Shown here piece by piece: positions 1 through 7,090 of a DNA stretch of 24,012 nt (its first letter is position 1; each line of letters begins with the position of its first letter). Both the position numbers and the translations under genes were made by a program. Origin of the DNA: Firmicutes bacterium UBA3920 (GTDB taxonomy: Bacteria > Bacillota > Clostridia > Caldicoprobacterales > Xylanivirgaceae); the NCBI GenBank assembly GCA_002386065.1, contig DGES01000129.1:8234-32245 (forward strand), given 5' to 3'. Below the pieces are notes generated by a model. That model searched no databases. It worked only from the letters and a program-made list of their open reading frames with translations, and had not been told where the DNA came from.

Positions 1-417
1 GAAGCAAAGGGCGTATTGAATGATATAGGCACCGAAGAACTTGCTCATTTTGAAATGGTAGGTTCCATGGTGTATCAGCTAATGAAAGGAGCCTCAATGG
101 AAGAAATAAAGGAAGTTGATGTAGGTGGATATTTTGCAGATCATGATAGAGCAGTATATCCTAGCACAGGTGCTGGTGTACCTTTTACAACTGCGTATAT
201 CCAATCCAAAGGTGATCCCATAGCAGATCTCCATGAAGATTTGGCAGCCGAACAAAAGGCTAGGGCAACATATGAAAATTTAATCAAGTTAGCCGATGAC
301 CCTGATGTCATCGATCCTCTTAAATTTTTGAGACAGCGTGAAATTGTACATTTTCAGCGTTTCGGTGAGGTGCTTGAAAAAGTAGAAGAGTATTTAAATT
401 CTAAAAGATATTTTTGA
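1..417 (+). CDS. cotJC: CotJC-like spore coat protein, manganese catalase family (5' truncated)
   Basis: The reading frame is open from base 1 without a start codon, so only the C-terminal ~138 residues are in the window. The segment with IGTEELAHFEMVG is typical of manganese-catalase-family ferritin-like proteins, where the Glu and His of EELAH are di-manganese ligands. A second helix near the end carries E and H in RQREIVHFQRFGE, the matching ligand pair. The family includes CotJC of Bacillus and Clostridia, a coat component deposited on the forespore and usually encoded in a cotJA-cotJB-cotJC operon; those partners would lie to the left. The length and the short C-terminus after the last ligand helix fit CotJC better than the longer stand-alone manganese catalases. 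It points to a spore-forming host. Whether it has catalase activity cannot be told from this part. Confidence 0.88.
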   Translation, partial: EAKGVLNDIGTEELAHFEMVGSMVYQLMKGASMEEIKEVDVGGYFADHDRAVYPSTGAGVPFTTAYIQSKGDPIADLHEDLAAEQKARATYENLIKLADDPDVIDPLKFLRQREIVHFQRFGEVLEKVEEYLNSKRYF

Positions 418-466
418 ATTTAAACAATATTATCATACCCATATAGGAAGATGGGAGGTGATAGAC

Positions 467-1309
467 GTGATCTATGCTAGTAGATATTTAAGGGTTACTG
501 CAGATCCTTTAATGGAGGGTATAGATGTACGGAATGTGCAAGAACAACTCAAAAAAAGAAATTATTATAAGGGTGAAATTACTTCAATTTATGATAAGGC
601 TACAGCAGAAGCAGTGTCAAAATTTCAGACAGATATGGGTCTATTACCTGATGGTATTGTAGGACCAAATACATGGAATGCAATTGGCCTTAGTGAAGAA
701 AGTTTAGAATTATTTGACTCTCAATATTCTATAACTATAATGCTAGATACAAAACAATTAATTTTAAAAGAAGGAGATGTAATAATAAGAAGATATGAAG
801 TTGCAGTAGGTAAGCCCTCCACACCAACTCCTATAGGAAATTGGAAAATAATTCAGAAGATTAAAAATCCAGGAGGAGCTTTTGGAGCACGATGGATGAG
901 ACTTAACGTTCCTTGGGGAGGTTATGGAATACATGGTACCAATGAACCTCAGTCAATAGGTAAGGCAGTGAGTCATGGATGTATTCGTATGACTAATGAG
1001 GATGTAATAGAACTATATAATATAGTCCCATTGGGAACAGAGGTTATAATATTAGGTTCGGCATCTACAGGTCGTCTTTTATATTTAGGAGTTGCGGCAG
1101 GTCCAGATGTACAGAGGGTGCAAAATATTTTAAAGCGAATGGGTTATTATGCCGGATCAATAGACGGTATATATGGTCCTATGACAAGAGATGCTGTTAT
1201 ATCATTTCAAAGTGATTATGGATTGGGTGCAGATGGAATTGTTGGTCCCAATACATATGAAGCTTTGGCTAAAGTAGAGTCTATATTGAATAATAGTATA
1301 CAGCCATAA
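467..1309 (+). CDS. L,D-transpeptidase (YkuD) flanked by two peptidoglycan-binding domains
   Basis: Likely a cell-wall or spore-cortex cross-linking enzyme forming 3-3 peptide links through an active-site cysteine. The order is a PG_binding_1 repeat (about residues 18-73, ending in GIVGPNTWNAIG), a YkuD domain (about 85-195) and a second PG_binding_1 repeat (about 205-265, ending in GIVGPNTYEALA). The catalytic motif is HGTN followed by SHGCIRM, with the nucleophile at Cys172. I choose GTG at 467 rather than the upstream in-frame GTG at 458, because GGAGGT at 454-459 is an ideal ribosome binding site for 467 and would overlap the 458 start. No clear signal peptide is visible, which is unusual for a wall enzyme. 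Export by another route, or action on the forespore side during sporulation, are possibilities. It lies 49 bases after the cotJC-like gene, so co-expression in sporulation is plausible but inferred. Confidence 0.9.
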   Translation: MIYASRYLRVTADPLMEGIDVRNVQEQLKKRNYYKGEITSIYDKATAEAVSKFQTDMGLLPDGIVGPNTWNAIGLSEESLELFDSQYSITIMLDTKQLILKEGDVIIRRYEVAVGKPSTPTPIGNWKIIQKIKNPGGAFGARWMRLNVPWGGYGIHGTNEPQSIGKAVSHGCIRMTNEDVIELYNIVPLGTEVIILGSASTGRLLYLGVAAGPDVQRVQNILKRMGYYAGSIDGIYGPMTRDAVISFQSDYGLGADGIVGPNTYEALAKVESILNNSIQP

Positions 1310-1387
1310 TACCTATATAGATATTATAATATTTTAGGGTTAACTTTTTGAATATGCAAAGGTTCTAAATTTCGGTTTTTATACATG

Positions 1388-1420
1388 AATAGCTAGTAAT
1401 AGATTATTTTACTAGCTATT
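1388..1420 (+). terminator. Inverted repeat, possible terminator after the L,D-transpeptidase gene
   Basis: A perfect 12-bp inverted repeat (AATAGCTAGTAA at 1388-1399 with its complement at 1409-1420) has a 9-base loop and is followed by ATTTAT rather than a clean T-run. It lies about 80 bases after the transpeptidase stop and before the polX promoter, where a terminator is expected. The stem is AT-rich, so efficiency may be low. Confidence 0.45.
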
Positions 1421-1476
1421 ATTTATAGGGTTATATTATTTAATTTAAATTTTGCACAAACTTAATATTATATTAG

Positions 1477-1506
1477 TTGGCTAAAATTAGGAGCTTGATA
1501 TATAAT
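1477..1506 (+). promoter_or_regulatory. Candidate sigma-A promoter for polX-hflX-ferredoxin
   Basis: TTGGCT at 1477-1482 and a perfect TATAAT at 1501-1506 are separated by 18 bases. The start of transcription would fall about 35 bases before the polX ATG. The -10 is consensus and the -35 is a partial match. Confidence 0.5.
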
Positions 1507-1548
1507 GTATCTACTAGTGTACAGTATATTAGAAAAGGAGTTACTTGA

Positions 1549-3240
1549 ATGGATAAAAAAGAAGTTGCATCCATATTGAATGACATAGGTGTGATGCTGG
1601 AGCTTAAAGGCGAAAATCCTTTTAAAGCTAAGGCATATTATAACGGTGCTAGAGCTATTGAGAGACTTGATGGAGACTTAAAGACTATGGTGGAAGAAGG
1701 TACATTAAGTAATATAGACGGTATAGGCAGTACTTTAGAGGAGAAGATAACTGAACTTGTAACTACAGGAACACTTAGATATTATGAAGAACTCAAGTCT
1801 AGTTTTCCTTCTAGTTTATTTGAACTTCTTCAAATACCAGGTTTGGGACCTAAGAGGGTCAAAAGCCTATATGAAAATTTAAATATTACAAATATCGGAG
1901 AATTGGAATATGCATGTATGGAAAATAGACTTGTTACTTTACCTGGGTTTGGGAAGAAGATGCAAGATAATATATTGCAGGGTATTAAAATTTTAAAAGC
2001 TTATAGAGGTAAATTTCTATATATAGAGGCCTATAAAGTGGCAGAAGAAATAGTTAGTACGTTAAAAATGCATCCAGATACAATAGATATAGATATAGCT
2101 GGGAGTTTAAGACGACATAAAGAACTTATAGGAGATGTGGATATAATATTAAGCGCCAATGATAGCCAAGATATTATGAATTTTTTTTCTTCTTTACAAG
2201 ATGTAGAGGAGATAGTTGCAAAGGGCAGTACCAAGTCTTCTGTTAGGCTAAAAAATGGTATTGTAGTAGATTTGAGGGTAGTTAGCCCCTATGAATATCC
2301 CTATGCGCTAAATCATTTTACTGGTAGTAAAGAGCATAATACACATATGCGTCGTATAGCTAAAGAACAAGGCCTTAAGATAAATGAATATGGAATATTT
2401 AATACTGTAAATGGAGAGCTCATTTCGTGCAAAGATGAAAGAGACATATATGCAGTATTTGATATGGATTATATACCGCCTGAACTCAGAGAGGACATGG
2501 GCGAGATAGAGGCTGCTAAAGCCCATAGTTTACCTAAATTGATATCTGAATCTGATCTTAAAGGAGTACTTCATATTCATAGTATATATAGTGATGGATT
2601 AAATACAATTGGGGAACTTGCAGAATATGCCAGGAATTTAGGTTATAGTTATATTGGTATATCAGATCATAGCAAATCAGCTTACTATGCGAATGGCCTT
2701 CTGGAAGATGATATATATAGACAGTTTGAGGAGATAGATGCTGTAAATGAAAAATATGATGATTTTAAGGTATTAAAAGGTATTGAAGCAGATATATTGA
2801 AGGATGGTTCTATAGATTATGATGATAATATTTTATCTATGTTTGATTTTGTAATAGCTTCTGTTCATTCCAATTTTACTATGGCTAAAGAAGAGATGAC
2901 GGAACGGATATTAAAAGCCCTAAGTAATCCCTATGTAAAAATATTAGGTCATCCAACAGGGAGATTGTTATTATCTCGAGAAGGTTATGAGATAGATATG
3001 GAAAAAATATTGGGAAAGGCTGCAAAAGAGGGTATAGCCGTTGAAATAAATTCAAATCCCTATAGACTCGATTTGGATTGGCGATGGTGTAAGGTGGCAA
3101 AAGAAATGGGGGTTGATATTGCCATATGTCCAGATGCCCATGATTTAAAAGGATTTAGCTATGTATCATTAGGAGTAGGGATAGCTAGGAAGGGTTGGTT
3201 AGAGACAGAAGATGTATTAAATTGTAGAGAAATATGGTAG
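1549..3240 (+). CDS. polX: DNA polymerase X family protein with C-terminal PHP domain (PolX)
   Basis: A gap-filling DNA polymerase of base excision repair, with a PHP domain that in bacterial PolX supplies 3'-5' exonuclease and AP-endonuclease activity. The length of 563 residues is normal for the family. The N-terminal 8-kDa-like region carries helix-hairpin-helix motifs (IDGIG near 56, IPGLGPKRV near 96, LPGFGKKM near 131). The polymerase metal-binding carboxylates are intact: Asp196 and Asp198 in GDVDIIL and Asp241 in VVDLRVV. The PHP domain begins with HIHSIYSDG (His342, His344) and keeps further metal ligands in KGIEAD, SVHSNF, GHPTGR and DAHD, so both activities look preserved. The ATG is preceded by AAAGGAG at 1534-1540. 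It is the first gene of a rightward group with hflX. Confidence 0.96.
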   Translation: MDKKEVASILNDIGVMLELKGENPFKAKAYYNGARAIERLDGDLKTMVEEGTLSNIDGIGSTLEEKITELVTTGTLRYYEELKSSFPSSLFELLQIPGLGPKRVKSLYENLNITNIGELEYACMENRLVTLPGFGKKMQDNILQGIKILKAYRGKFLYIEAYKVAEEIVSTLKMHPDTIDIDIAGSLRRHKELIGDVDIILSANDSQDIMNFFSSLQDVEEIVAKGSTKSSVRLKNGIVVDLRVVSPYEYPYALNHFTGSKEHNTHMRRIAKEQGLKINEYGIFNTVNGELISCKDERDIYAVFDMDYIPPELREDMGEIEAAKAHSLPKLISESDLKGVLHIHSIYSDGLNTIGELAEYARNLGYSYIGISDHSKSAYYANGLLEDDIYRQFEEIDAVNEKYDDFKVLKGIEADILKDGSIDYDDNILSMFDFVIASVHSNFTMAKEEMTERILKALSNPYVKILGHPTGRLLLSREGYEIDMEKILGKAAKEGIAVEINSNPYRLDLDWRWCKVAKEMGVDIAICPDAHDLKGFSYVSLGVGIARKGWLETEDVLNCREIW

Positions 3241-3263
3241 AGGAATTTTCAAGGAGGAATTTA

Positions 3264-4523
3264 ATGAAACTACATGAAGTAGAGAATGGTGAAGAAAGAG
3301 CCATATTAGTAACGGTAGATATGGATAATACTGGTGAACGTTCATTAGATGAGTTGGAAAGGCTAGCTTATACCGCCGGCGCCATTGTAATACATAGGAT
3401 TATACAGCGGAAACAGACTATCGACAGTGGCACATATGTAGGCAGAGGCAAGGCAAAAGAGATAAAGTATGCTGCTAAAGAATTAGATGCTGATCTTATA
3501 ATTTTCGACGATGAATTATCTGCAGCCCAAATAAAAAATTTAGAAGATATTATAGGTGTAAGGGTTATAGACAGAACGGCTTTAATTCTCGATATATTTG
3601 CTAAGAGGGCAAATTCTAAGGAGGGAAAACTTCAGGTAGAGCTTGCACAACTACGATATCGTCTTCCTAGGCTTACTGGTATGGGATTAACTTTATCTAG
3701 ATTAGGAGGTGGTATAGGTACTAGGGGACCTGGTGAAACAAAGCTAGAGACTGATAGAAGACATATACGCCAGAGAATATTTGAAATAGAAAAAGAATTA
3801 AAAACAGTTAAAATGCGTAGAGATTCACTTAGGGAAAGACGAAAAAAGGTAGGATATCCAACAGTTGCTTTGGTAGGATATACAAATGCAGGTAAAAGCA
3901 CATTAATGAACCTACTTACCAATAGTAATATTTTAGTAGAGGATAAGCTTTTTGCTACATTAGATCCCACATCAAGAAAGGTAGTACTGAAAAATGGACA
4001 AGAGATAATACTCATAGATACAGTGGGTTTTATAAACAAATTGCCACATGATTTAGTAGAAGCTTTTAAATCTACATTAGAAGAAGTAATATTTGCTGAT
4101 CTATTACTCCATGTGGTAGATGGAAGTTTACCTTCTTTTATGGCTCAGATGAAGACAGTAGAGAAAGTGCTTGATTCTATGGGGGTAAAAAAACCCATTA
4201 TCACTGTATATAATAAGATAGACAAATTAGAAAGTACGACTTTTCTTCCTCGTATAAAACCTTATGTTTTTATATCTGCAGCTAAGGGCATTGGGATAGA
4301 TGAGCTTTTAATAGCAATTGAAGAGAATCTGCCAGAGACAATATATCAAGTGACGTTTTTAATACCCTATGAGGATATGAAGGTTGTGTCATCTATTTAT
4401 GATGAAGGTAACATTTTAAGGGAACACTATGGAGAAAACTATATAGAGTTGGAGGCAGAAGTGGACAAGATCACTTATATGCGCTATGAGAAATATAGAA
4501 AAACCTCTCAAAAATATGATTAA
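3264..4523 (+). CDS. hflX: GTPase HflX
   Basis: A translational GTPase that binds the 50S subunit and splits stalled or hibernating ribosomes under stress; it acts in the cytosol. The family hallmarks are all present: the N-terminal HflX domain (about 1-100), then the signature GGGIGTRGPGETKLETDRR ahead of a charged coiled-coil, then the G domain with P-loop GYTNAGKS starting at residue 205, the G3 motif DTVGF and the G4 motif NKID. An in-frame ATG at 3234 overlaps the end of polX, but AAGGAGG at 3251-3257 sits 6 bases before the ATG at 3264, so that start (419-420 residues) is preferred. It lies 23 bases after polX and is probably co-transcribed with it. Confidence 0.95.
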   Translation: MKLHEVENGEERAILVTVDMDNTGERSLDELERLAYTAGAIVIHRIIQRKQTIDSGTYVGRGKAKEIKYAAKELDADLIIFDDELSAAQIKNLEDIIGVRVIDRTALILDIFAKRANSKEGKLQVELAQLRYRLPRLTGMGLTLSRLGGGIGTRGPGETKLETDRRHIRQRIFEIEKELKTVKMRRDSLRERRKKVGYPTVALVGYTNAGKSTLMNLLTNSNILVEDKLFATLDPTSRKVVLKNGQEIILIDTVGFINKLPHDLVEAFKSTLEEVIFADLLLHVVDGSLPSFMAQMKTVEKVLDSMGVKKPIITVYNKIDKLESTTFLPRIKPYVFISAAKGIGIDELLIAIEENLPETIYQVTFLIPYEDMKVVSSIYDEGNILREHYGENYIELEAEVDKITYMRYEKYRKTSQKYD

Positions 4524-4586
4524 AAACTTTAATGGAGGTAATATTATAGAAAGAGATCTAATAATATGAGGAGGGATTAATGCAAG

Positions 4587-4775
4587 ATGAAGGTACATGT
4601 AGATAAGGATATATGTATTAGTTGTGGATTATGTATAAATATATGCGATGAAGTCTTTCAATGGGGTGATGATGATAAAGCAGAGGCAATAGAAGAGGAG
4701 ATTTCTGAACATCTTGAAGGTGACATAAGAGAAGCAATTGAAAGCTGTCCCACGGAAGCAATAGAAGAGATATAG
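4587..4775 (+). CDS. Small [4Fe-4S] ferredoxin
   Basis: A 62-residue acidic electron carrier. Cys10, Cys13 and Cys16 (C-x2-C-x2-C) together with Cys54 followed by Pro form one [4Fe-4S] site; Cys20 is an extra cysteine where two-cluster ferredoxins have a ligand to the second cluster. The second cluster motif is absent and replaced by an acidic linker, as in single-cluster ferredoxins. It lies 63 bases downstream of hflX and reads in the same direction. The start is slightly awkward: the strong GAGGAGGG at 4568-4575 is 11 bases before this ATG, while an out-of-frame ATG at 4580 sits closer (see findings). The redox partner is unknown. Confidence 0.9.
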   Translation: MKVHVDKDICISCGLCINICDEVFQWGDDDKAEAIEEEISEHLEGDIREAIESCPTEAIEEI

Positions 4776-4781
4776 ATAACA

Positions 4782-4835
4782 GCTCCTCCTAAGATACCAG
4801 ATCTTTATTTTTTATCTGTGCATCTTAAGGGGAGC
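4782..4835. terminator. Imperfect inverted repeat between convergent genes, possible two-way terminator
   Basis: GCTCC at 4782 pairs with GGAGC ending at 4835, and TAAGAT at 4790-4795 pairs with ATCTTA at 4822-4827, with a few mismatches between. The loop is T-rich. It lies exactly in the 80-base gap between the ferredoxin and glyS stop codons. Neither side has a long T-run, so it is a weak candidate. Confidence 0.35.
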
Positions 4836-4855
4836 ATGTTGTTATATGGATTTTA

Positions 4856-6244
4856 TTAAAATATTATCTCTTTATTTAAGAAGTTTTCCAGTTCATCTAT
4901 AGATATTCTTATCTGTTCCATAGAATCTCTATAACGTATAGTTACTGTATCATCCTTTAATGTATCAAAGTCTACAGTTATGCAAAATGGTGTTCCAATC
5001 TCATCTTGCCTTCTATAGCGTCTGCCGATACTGCCTGATTCATCGTAATCTACCATAAAACTTTTTCTGAGTTTGGCAAAAATATCATCTGCTTTATCAC
5101 GAAGTTTTTTACTGAGGGGTAAAACTGCTGCTTTAAATGGTGCTAAAGCAGGATGTAATTTGAGTACTGTACGAATATCACCATTTTCCAATTCTTCTTT
5201 ATCATATGCTTCACATAAGAACATTAGAAACAGTCTATCTACTCCGACAGATGGTTCTACGCAATAGGGAATAAATTGCTCGTTTGAAATAGGATCATGA
5301 TAATAAAAATTTTCACCTGAATGCTTGGCATGTTGTTTTAGATCATAGTCTGTTCTGTCTGCTATGCCCCATACTTCACCCCAGCCAAAAGGATACATAT
5401 ATTCAATATCGGTAGTTGCTTTACTATAATGGGATAATTCTTCTTTTTCGTGATCTCGCATTCTTAAGTTTTTTATATCTACACCGAGATTGACTATCCA
5501 ATCTTTACAGAATTTTCTCCAATAGTCAAACCATTTAAGATCTTCATCAGGTCTACAGAAAAATTCAAGTTCCATTTGCTCAAATTCACGGGTTCTAAAT
5601 ATAAAATTACCTGGAGTTATTTCATTTCTAAATGATTTGCCTATTTGACCTATTCCAAAGGGTATCTTCTTTCTGGTGGTACGCTGTACATTTTTAAAGT
5701 TTACAAAAATACCCTGTGCAGTTTCTGGCCTTAGGAAAATTTCTGATTGGCTATCTTCAGTGACTCCTTGGTATGTCTTAAACATTAGGTTAAATTGTCT
5801 TATGTCAGTAAAATCATGTTTGCCACAGTTAGGACAAGGTATTTTGTTTTTTGCAATAAACTCTTCCATTTTTTTGTTGTCCCAGCCATCAGGATTAATT
5901 TCTTCGCCTCTGTCCTTGAGATAGTCTTCTATTATGTGATCCGCTCTAAACCTAGACTTACAAGCTCTACAATCCATTAATGGGTCATTAAAACCTGCTA
6001 CATGACCTGATGCTTCCCATGTTTTAGGGTTCATAAGTATTGCTGTGTCTACACCTACATTATAGGGACTCTCTTGTATAAATTTTTTCCACCATGCTTT
6101 CTTTATATTGTTTTTAAGTTCAACGCCTAGAGGACCATAGTCCCATGTGTTTGCTAATCCGCCATATATTTCCGAGCCAGGAAAGATAAAACCTCTACCC
6201 TTCGAAAGGGCTACTATCTCATCCATTGTTACATTTTTTGACAT
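4856..6244 (-). CDS. glyS: Glycine--tRNA ligase, homodimeric (alpha2) type
   Basis: A class II aminoacyl-tRNA synthetase that charges tRNA-Gly. The single-chain 462-residue form corresponds to the alpha2 enzyme of some Firmicutes, archaea and eukaryotes, not the alpha2-beta2 enzyme of E. coli. Class II motif 2 is seen in FRNEITPGNFIFRTREFEQ (about residues 205-223), and motif 3 in GVDRLF. An insertion carries two CxxC pairs (Cys92/Cys95 and Cys137/Cys140) that look like a zinc site. The C-terminal ~100 residues are the anticodon-binding domain (APFKAAVLPL onward). The ATG follows AAGGAGG by about 8 bases. It is monocistronic, convergent with the ferredoxin, and controlled by the T-box leader upstream. 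Confidence 0.97.
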   Translation of the reverse strand: MSKNVTMDEIVALSKGRGFIFPGSEIYGGLANTWDYGPLGVELKNNIKKAWWKKFIQESPYNVGVDTAILMNPKTWEASGHVAGFNDPLMDCRACKSRFRADHIIEDYLKDRGEEINPDGWDNKKMEEFIAKNKIPCPNCGKHDFTDIRQFNLMFKTYQGVTEDSQSEIFLRPETAQGIFVNFKNVQRTTRKKIPFGIGQIGKSFRNEITPGNFIFRTREFEQMELEFFCRPDEDLKWFDYWRKFCKDWIVNLGVDIKNLRMRDHEKEELSHYSKATTDIEYMYPFGWGEVWGIADRTDYDLKQHAKHSGENFYYHDPISNEQFIPYCVEPSVGVDRLFLMFLCEAYDKEELENGDIRTVLKLHPALAPFKAAVLPLSKKLRDKADDIFAKLRKSFMVDYDESGSIGRRYRRQDEIGTPFCITVDFDTLKDDTVTIRYRDSMEQIRISIDELENFLNKEIIF

Positions 6245-6282
6245 ATTTTCATCCTCCTTAAAAATTTATATTTTCATAAACT

Positions 6283-6319
6283 AAAAAAGTCCTTCATCCC
6301 ATTAAAGGGACGAAAGACT
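6283..6319 (-). terminator. Intrinsic terminator of the glyS T-box leader
   Basis: The arms at 6319-6307 and 6300-6288 form a 13-bp stem including two wobble pairs, with a 6-base loop, and a T6 run follows on the minus strand. The left arm is just after the T-box sequence, as required for the terminator/antiterminator switch. Confidence 0.9.
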
Positions 6320-6480
6320 AACTTTCGCGGTTCCACCCTTTTTGGTTTCCTAAATGGAAACCCTCTTATTTAATATAATGTGCTCTGGAACGCCTTCGCT
6401 AGATCATACTCCTAGGATTCCACCGTCCCTAAGTCTCTATATGCAGAGGATATAGCTACTCCTTTCCTTCACAGCACAAT
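6283..6480 (-). promoter_or_regulatory. Glycine T-box riboswitch leader of glyS
   Basis: On the minus strand the leader holds all main T-box parts. The conserved antiterminator bulge sequence TGGAACCGCG occupies 6335-6326. The base of Stem I is TGTGCT (6478-6473) pairing with AGCACA (6384-6379). The specifier loop GAAGGCG contains the codon GGC at 6394-6392, which is glycine and matches the gene it controls. An AGAGA stretch and a GGTG element lie in the distal part of Stem I. The terminator is a 13-bp hairpin (6319-6307 with 6300-6288, two G-U pairs) followed by six T residues. Uncharged tRNA-Gly should pair with the specifier and antiterminator and allow read-through. Confidence 0.95.
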
Positions 6481-6483
6481 ACC

Positions 6484-6512
6484 ATTATGGCTAAAAATCT
6501 AGTAATTGTCAA
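6484..6512 (-). promoter_or_regulatory. Sigma-A promoter of the glyS T-box transcript
   Basis: On the minus strand a perfect TTGACA (6512-6507) and CATAAT (6489-6484) are separated by exactly 17 bases. Transcription would start near 6477, within a few bases of the base of T-box Stem I, which supports both calls. Confidence 0.9.
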
Positions 6513-6737
6513 GTATATTTTTAATTGCTAAATTGCAGTATTAAATGCAACTTTTGTTTAGGAGCTATGTTTGACTGTTTATTTTTGCTGAGAATAGAGG
6601 AAGGTTTTTGATTATATGTAAATATTACTCTCCATATTTATATTCAAAAATATGGAGAGTAATAATCAACTTATTGTCATTAAATGTCAAGAAATAGTTC
6701 TTCTGAATAATTCCTTGCAACTAAAATAAAATATATG
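6513..6737. other. Intergenic stretch between divergent glyS and HPr genes
   Basis: No gene of normal length is visible. It holds a 17-bp perfect hairpin at 6623-6664 and a 14-codon frame (6567-6611) whose ribosome binding site would be too close to its ATG to be convincing. The rest is AT-rich spacer. Confidence 0.6.
6623..6664. repeat. 17-bp perfect inverted repeat of unknown role
   Basis: The arm TATTACTCTCCATATTT at 6623-6639 pairs without mismatch with 6648-6664 around an 8-base loop. Neither side is followed by a T-run, and no gene ends here because the flanking genes are divergent. It is therefore not an obvious terminator. Confidence 0.85.
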
Positions 6738-6766
6738 TTGAGTTTACATGCAATTTACGGTAAAAT
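6738..6766 (+). promoter_or_regulatory. Candidate promoter for HPr-dinB
   Basis: TTGAGT at 6738-6743 and TAAAAT at 6761-6766 are separated by 17 bases, about 40 bases before the HPr ATG. Both boxes differ from consensus at one or two positions. Confidence 0.55.
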
Positions 6767-6808
6767 ACCTTTAAAGGATATTAAAATCAAACGAAGAAGG
6801 GGACATTT

Positions 6809-7090
6809 ATGATAGAGAGAGAATTTGTCATCAATAATGAAATGGGTCTTCATGCAAGACCTGCTGCAAAACTTACACAGGTGGCCAATAAGTATAAATC
6901 TGAAATACTTGTGATCAAAAATGGTAAGGTAGGCAATGGTAAAAGTCTCTTATCTATATTGGCCCTAGGCATATTTAAAGGCACACCATTTAAAGTGCGT
7001 ATAACAGGCCCTGATGAAATAGAGGCTATGTGTGAAATTAGAAAGCTCATTGAAGGGGATTTTAATGAAGAGAGTGACCAAAAACAATAG
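6809..7090 (+). CDS. HPr-family phosphocarrier protein
   Basis: A small (93-residue) phosphocarrier of the PTS type. His15 lies in GLHARPA, the site phosphorylated by Enzyme I with PEP, and Ser46 lies in GKSLLSILALG, the position phosphorylated by HPr kinase in Firmicutes. Both are intact, so it could act in sugar uptake and in carbon catabolite control. The sequence around Ser46 (NGKS) and the acidic, Gln-rich tail differ from textbook HPr, so it may be a second HPr-like regulator rather than the main ptsH product. No ptsI is adjacent. The ATG is preceded by GAAGAAGGGGA. Its 3' end overlaps dinB by 26 bases. Confidence 0.88.
   Translation: MIEREFVINNEMGLHARPAAKLTQVANKYKSEILVIKNGKVGNGKSLLSILALGIFKGTPFKVRITGPDEIEAMCEIRKLIEGDFNEESDQKQ

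Noticed and set aside
428..448. Sigma-E/K-like -10 box (CATACCCATA) before the L,D-transpeptidase
   Set aside because: The match to the consensus is off by one base in spacing, and no convincing -35 partner was found.
458..466. Upstream in-frame GTG as start of the L,D-transpeptidase
   Set aside because: It overlaps the GGAGGT ribosome binding site, which is ideally spaced for the GTG at 467.
3234..3263. Longer HflX start overlapping the polX stop
   Set aside because: AAGGAGG lies inside this stretch and fits the ATG at 3264; the extra residues (MVEEFSRRNL) come from reading through the ribosome binding site.
3632..4039. Minus-strand open frame of 135 codons inside hflX
   Set aside because: It lies fully within a highly conserved GTPase gene, has no ribosome binding site and no recognisable domain.
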